NCBI GenBank assembly: GCA_964351395.1
Contig: CAYGOF010000001.1
Span: 62,001 to 126,000 of the forward strand
From: Imperialibacter sp964351395
GTDB lineage: Bacteria > Bacteroidota > Bacteroidia > Cytophagales > Cyclobacteriaceae
Reading direction: 5' to 3'
DNA length: 64,000 nt
Part shown: in pieces, positions 63,733 through 64,000 of the stretch
Layout of the letters: every line of letters begins with the position of its first letter
Numbering within the stretch: position 1 is the first letter of the stretch
Notes under the pieces: generated by a model
Told to the model about the DNA's origin: nothing
The model's input: only the letters and a program-made list of their open reading frames with translations
The model's database searches: none
Made by a program: the position numbers and the translations under genes

Positions 63733-64000
63733 TTAAAGAATCAACATGGCATCACCATAGCTGAAAAAGCGGTATTTTTCTTTGATCGCCACCTGGTAGG
63801 CCTCCATTACAAGGTCATAGCCACCAAACGCACTCGCCATCATTAGGAGTGTTGACTCCGGCATATGGAAATTGGAAACCAGGGCATTGCAAATCTTGAA
63901 CTCATAGGGAGGGAAAATAAATTTATCTGTCCAACCTTCATTAGGCTTTAACCTATTGCTGGCTGACACCGAGGATTCCAATGATCTCATCACGGTTGTA
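63733..64000 (-). CDS. queA: tRNA preQ1 ribosyltransferase-isomerase (5' part outside window)
   Basis: The last 89 or so residues of QueA, which transfers ribose from S-adenosylmethionine to preQ1 in tRNA. It shows TTVMRSLES, the conserved SNFHMPESTLLMM and the C-terminal FFSYGDAMLIL. The gene runs off the right edge of the window. Confidence 0.95.
   Translation of the reverse strand, partial: TTVMRSLESSVSASNRLKPNEGWTDKFIFPPYEFKICNALVSNFHMPESTLLMMASAFGGYDLVMEAYQVAIKEKYRFFSYGDAMLIL

Overview
The window comes from a member of the Bacteroidota, most likely Cytophagales-like. Four things point there: two very large secreted proteins ending in type IX secretion (T9SS) sorting domains; promoters of the phylum's TTTG-N19-TAnnTTTG form (an exact copy lies before rpsT); few genes with Shine-Dalgarno sites; and a eukaryote-type (GT3) glycogen synthase. 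The genus cannot be told from the sequence. No tRNA, rRNA, CRISPR array, transposase or prophage module was seen.

Layout. 1-5.2 kb: a cut-off Na+/amino-acid symporter gene behind a TesA-like lipoprotein esterase, then a LytTR response regulator and a TPR histidine kinase that converge with overlapping stop codons. 5.7-18.1 kb: two T9SS surface proteins (1011 and 2966 aa) that share N-terminal design and a copied 3' flank with terminator. The larger one combines GLUG, FN3, CUB, BspA-type, HYR-like and fifteen MopE-like acidic repeats. 18.2-22 kb: YbbA/YbbP-type ABC transporter and an NTF2-like secreted protein. 22-26.3 kb: acyl-CoA synthetase, a FabH-like ketoacyl synthase, and a lone NUMOD4/HNH nuclease next to an AT-rich stretch. 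The FabH-like gene lies between two short transcription units that share a promoter-like block and leader. 26.9-38 kb: glycogen synthase, the rplM-rpsI-rpsB-tsf cluster, an RluA-type pseudouridine synthase, an M14 peptidase, PEP carboxylase and a GH113-like lipoprotein. 38.1-44.3 kb: a VOC protein, a TIGR04283-type glycosyltransferase, a PhoB/PhoR-like pair, DUF3108 and COG4324 envelope proteins, and a small membrane protein. 44.4-52 kb: recA, then rny, zapA, a coiled-coil protein and pheT, followed by DUF1684, radC and rpsT. 52.1-56.2 kb: a phospholipase C/nuclease-fold protein and a four-gene envelope cluster (OMP, DM13, YceI, BamA-like). 56.2-64 kb: TerC, a Gfo/Idh/MocA oxidoreductase with a DUF1080 protein, ettA, a DUF349 protein, a DUF2795 protein, ispD and the end of queA.

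Most of the window is conserved chromosomal backbone. The accessory or lineage-specific parts are the T9SS pair (5.7-18.1 kb), the paired short units around the FabH-like gene (23.9-25.7 kb) and the HNH/AT-rich stretch (25.7-26.6 kb). The paired short units are the best candidate for something undescribed: two transcript-like segments 1.5 kb apart carry a TTGGCAC-N6-TTGGCT-type block, an upstream TGT(C/A)-N9-GACA element and a 20-base leader with one mismatch. Each ends in a hairpin terminator, and each contains a tiny ORF (43 and 25 codons).
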